Shown here one piece after another: positions 63,030 to 64,000 of a stretch of 64,000 nucleotides of DNA. Where the stretch lies: the NCBI GenBank assembly GCA_014706385.1, contig JACGZH010000003.1, forward strand, positions 62,001 through 126,000. Direction: 5' to 3'. This DNA comes from Phaffia rhodozyma (Eukaryota; Basidiomycota; Tremellomycetes; Cystofilobasidiales; Mrakiaceae). The translations under genes were made by a program, and so were the position numbers. The stretch's first letter is position 1; every line of letters starts with the position of its first letter. The notes beneath the pieces are model-generated. The model was given only the letters and a program-made list of their open reading frames with translations, had not been told where the DNA came from and searched no databases.

Positions 63030-64000
63030 ATGACAATCTTTACTGAAACCTCGCCGGCGTCGTCCAACTCGTCGCTCGTCCAACCGATCACTCCGTCCTC
63101 TCAGTTCGATAGCATCGATCAGTATACTATCCCTCCTGCCGCTGCTACCACCGCCAAGAAGACCAACGCGAATGGCAGCCAGGGCCCAAAGAAAAAGTCG
63201 AGAAAGCGAGTCAACACTGCAGAGCGAAGAGCGACTCACAACGCGATCGAACGACAGCGAAGAGAGACCCTCAACGGAAAGTTTCTCGACCTCGCCCGGG
63301 TCCTTCCCTCCCTCGCCTCGGTCCGCAGGCCATCCAAGTCGGTCATCGTCAACAGCTCGATCGCCCATCTGTCCGCCCAGCGAGAACTCCGGCTGACTGC
63401 CGCCAGGCAGCTCACCCTTCTCCTCGCCGAACGGGACGAACTCCTCATCGAGGTGAACGAGACCAGGCGAAAGGAAGGCAGGCCAGAAAGAATCTCCTCT
63501 GGCTTATCCAAAGACACCGAGCTCTGTCTACAGGTCGAGCACGAAACCTTTGGCACCTTTTCCGCCGGCTTCGGCGACGACGACGATGACGAGCACGACC
63601 TTCCTGAGATCGGTCTCTTGGACGATATCGCCTCCAGTGACCCTGCCCCTGAAGCCATTATCTCGCCCGCCACCGTCAACTCGTTGCCCAACCTGTCTTC
63701 CTCCGCCGCCGCTAATACTTTCAGAGACGAGCTCGAGTTTACCATCCGGTCCTCCAGAGCTGCCAGCCTTCAGAGCGCGTTCTTTCCCTCAGCCGTTACC
63801 CAGATCGACGCCCACACCCCCTCCTCGGTCTCTCTTTCCCCTGGTGGCTCCGCTCGGTTCTCCGTAGATCACCAAGCCGCCCTACAGACCGAAGCCATCG
63901 GGGCGACCGACAAGGTGTCTTCCTGGGCAGCCGAACAGTTGTTGAACCATTTGAACCGACAGCGCCAGCATGAGCAGGAGCAGCAACAACGACAGCAGCA
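63030..64000 (+). CDS. bHLH transcription factor, 3'-truncated by the window
   Basis: Starts at ATG 63030 (MTIFTETSPASSNSS) and stays open to the window end (323+ codons, no intron seen). A basic patch KKKSRKR precedes the bHLH at about residues 66-118: basic region RRATHNAIERQRRETLNGKF, with the H-E-R contacts (His70, Glu74, Arg78 region) that select CACGTG, then helix 1, a loop with RRPSK, and helix 2 SVIVNSSIAHLSAQRE. A following helix (LTLLLAERDELLIEV) may extend dimerisation. The acidic segment GDDDDDEHDLPEIG and Ser-rich regions could be activating. The end is Gln-rich. Not a leucine-zipper SREBP (the basic-region Tyr is absent). No orthologue named. Confidence 0.85.
   Translation, partial: MTIFTETSPASSNSSLVQPITPSSQFDSIDQYTIPPAAATTAKKTNANGSQGPKKKSRKRVNTAERRATHNAIERQRRETLNGKFLDLARVLPSLASVRRPSKSVIVNSSIAHLSAQRELRLTAARQLTLLLAERDELLIEVNETRRKEGRPERISSGLSKDTELCLQVEHETFGTFSAGFGDDDDDEHDLPEIGLLDDIASSDPAPEAIISPATVNSLPNLSSSAAANTFRDELEFTIRSSRAASLQSAFFPSAVTQIDAHTPSSVSLSPGGSARFSVDHQAALQTEAIGATDKVSSWAAEQLLNHLNRQRQHEQEQQQRQQ

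Overview
This is a gene-dense, intron-rich fungal chromosome segment. Almost every gene is cut by short introns (about 50-110 nt, GT...AG). Introns are frequent, coding GC is moderate, and the proteins are typical fungal housekeeping enzymes with long Ser/Pro/Gln-rich tracts. This points to a basidiomycete, probably a Tremellomycete-type yeast. A Phaffia/Cystofilobasidium-like genome would fit, but that is inference and I cannot name the species. I see no rRNA, tRNA, transposon, CRISPR or viral element.

Layout, left to right (strand): GSH2 glutathione synthetase (+); a Crz1-like C2H2 factor (-); TRM11 tRNA methyltransferase (-); IAH1-like GDSL esterase (+); PET8/SAM mitochondrial carrier (-); KEX2 kexin (+); SF3B6/p14 splicing factor (-); MET12-type methylenetetrahydrofolate reductase (+); a small acidic-tailed protein that may be APC15-like (-); a CAMK-like protein kinase (+); ERG8 phosphomevalonate kinase (-); RBX1/HRT1 RING protein (-); TAF7 (+); CDC25/MIH1 phosphatase (-); a 2.9 kb gene-poor interval; eIF3L (-); an unrecognised 150-residue-class protein (-); MZM1 (+); an RSO55-like GGQ release-factor homologue (-); ECM15/MTH1187-family protein (+); TRAPPC12-like (-); ATE1 arginyltransferase (+); VPS20/CHMP6 (+); EXG1-type GH5 exo-beta-1,3-glucanase (-); ZRG17-type zinc transporter (-); and a bHLH transcription factor (+) cut by the window end.

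There are no operons. The functional logic is the local pairing of genes around short divergent promoters: TRM11/IAH1, RBX1/TAF7, unknown/MZM1, RSO55/ECM15, TRAPPC12/ATE1 and ZRG17/bHLH. Several genes are invisible to plain reading-frame scanning because they are split into tiny exons. I rebuilt RBX1, ECM15, MZM1, the CRZ1-like tail and the eIF3L start by matching splice phase to conserved protein sequence.

The most interesting non-coding signals are: a triple MluI-cell-cycle-box-like cluster in the long region upstream of CDC25; a pair of CACGTG boxes 12 bp apart between ZRG17 and a bHLH gene whose DNA-contact residues predict CACGTG binding; and a 16-bp x 7 minisatellite between the EXG1 and ZRG17 genes. 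I did not find a clearly new multi-gene system.
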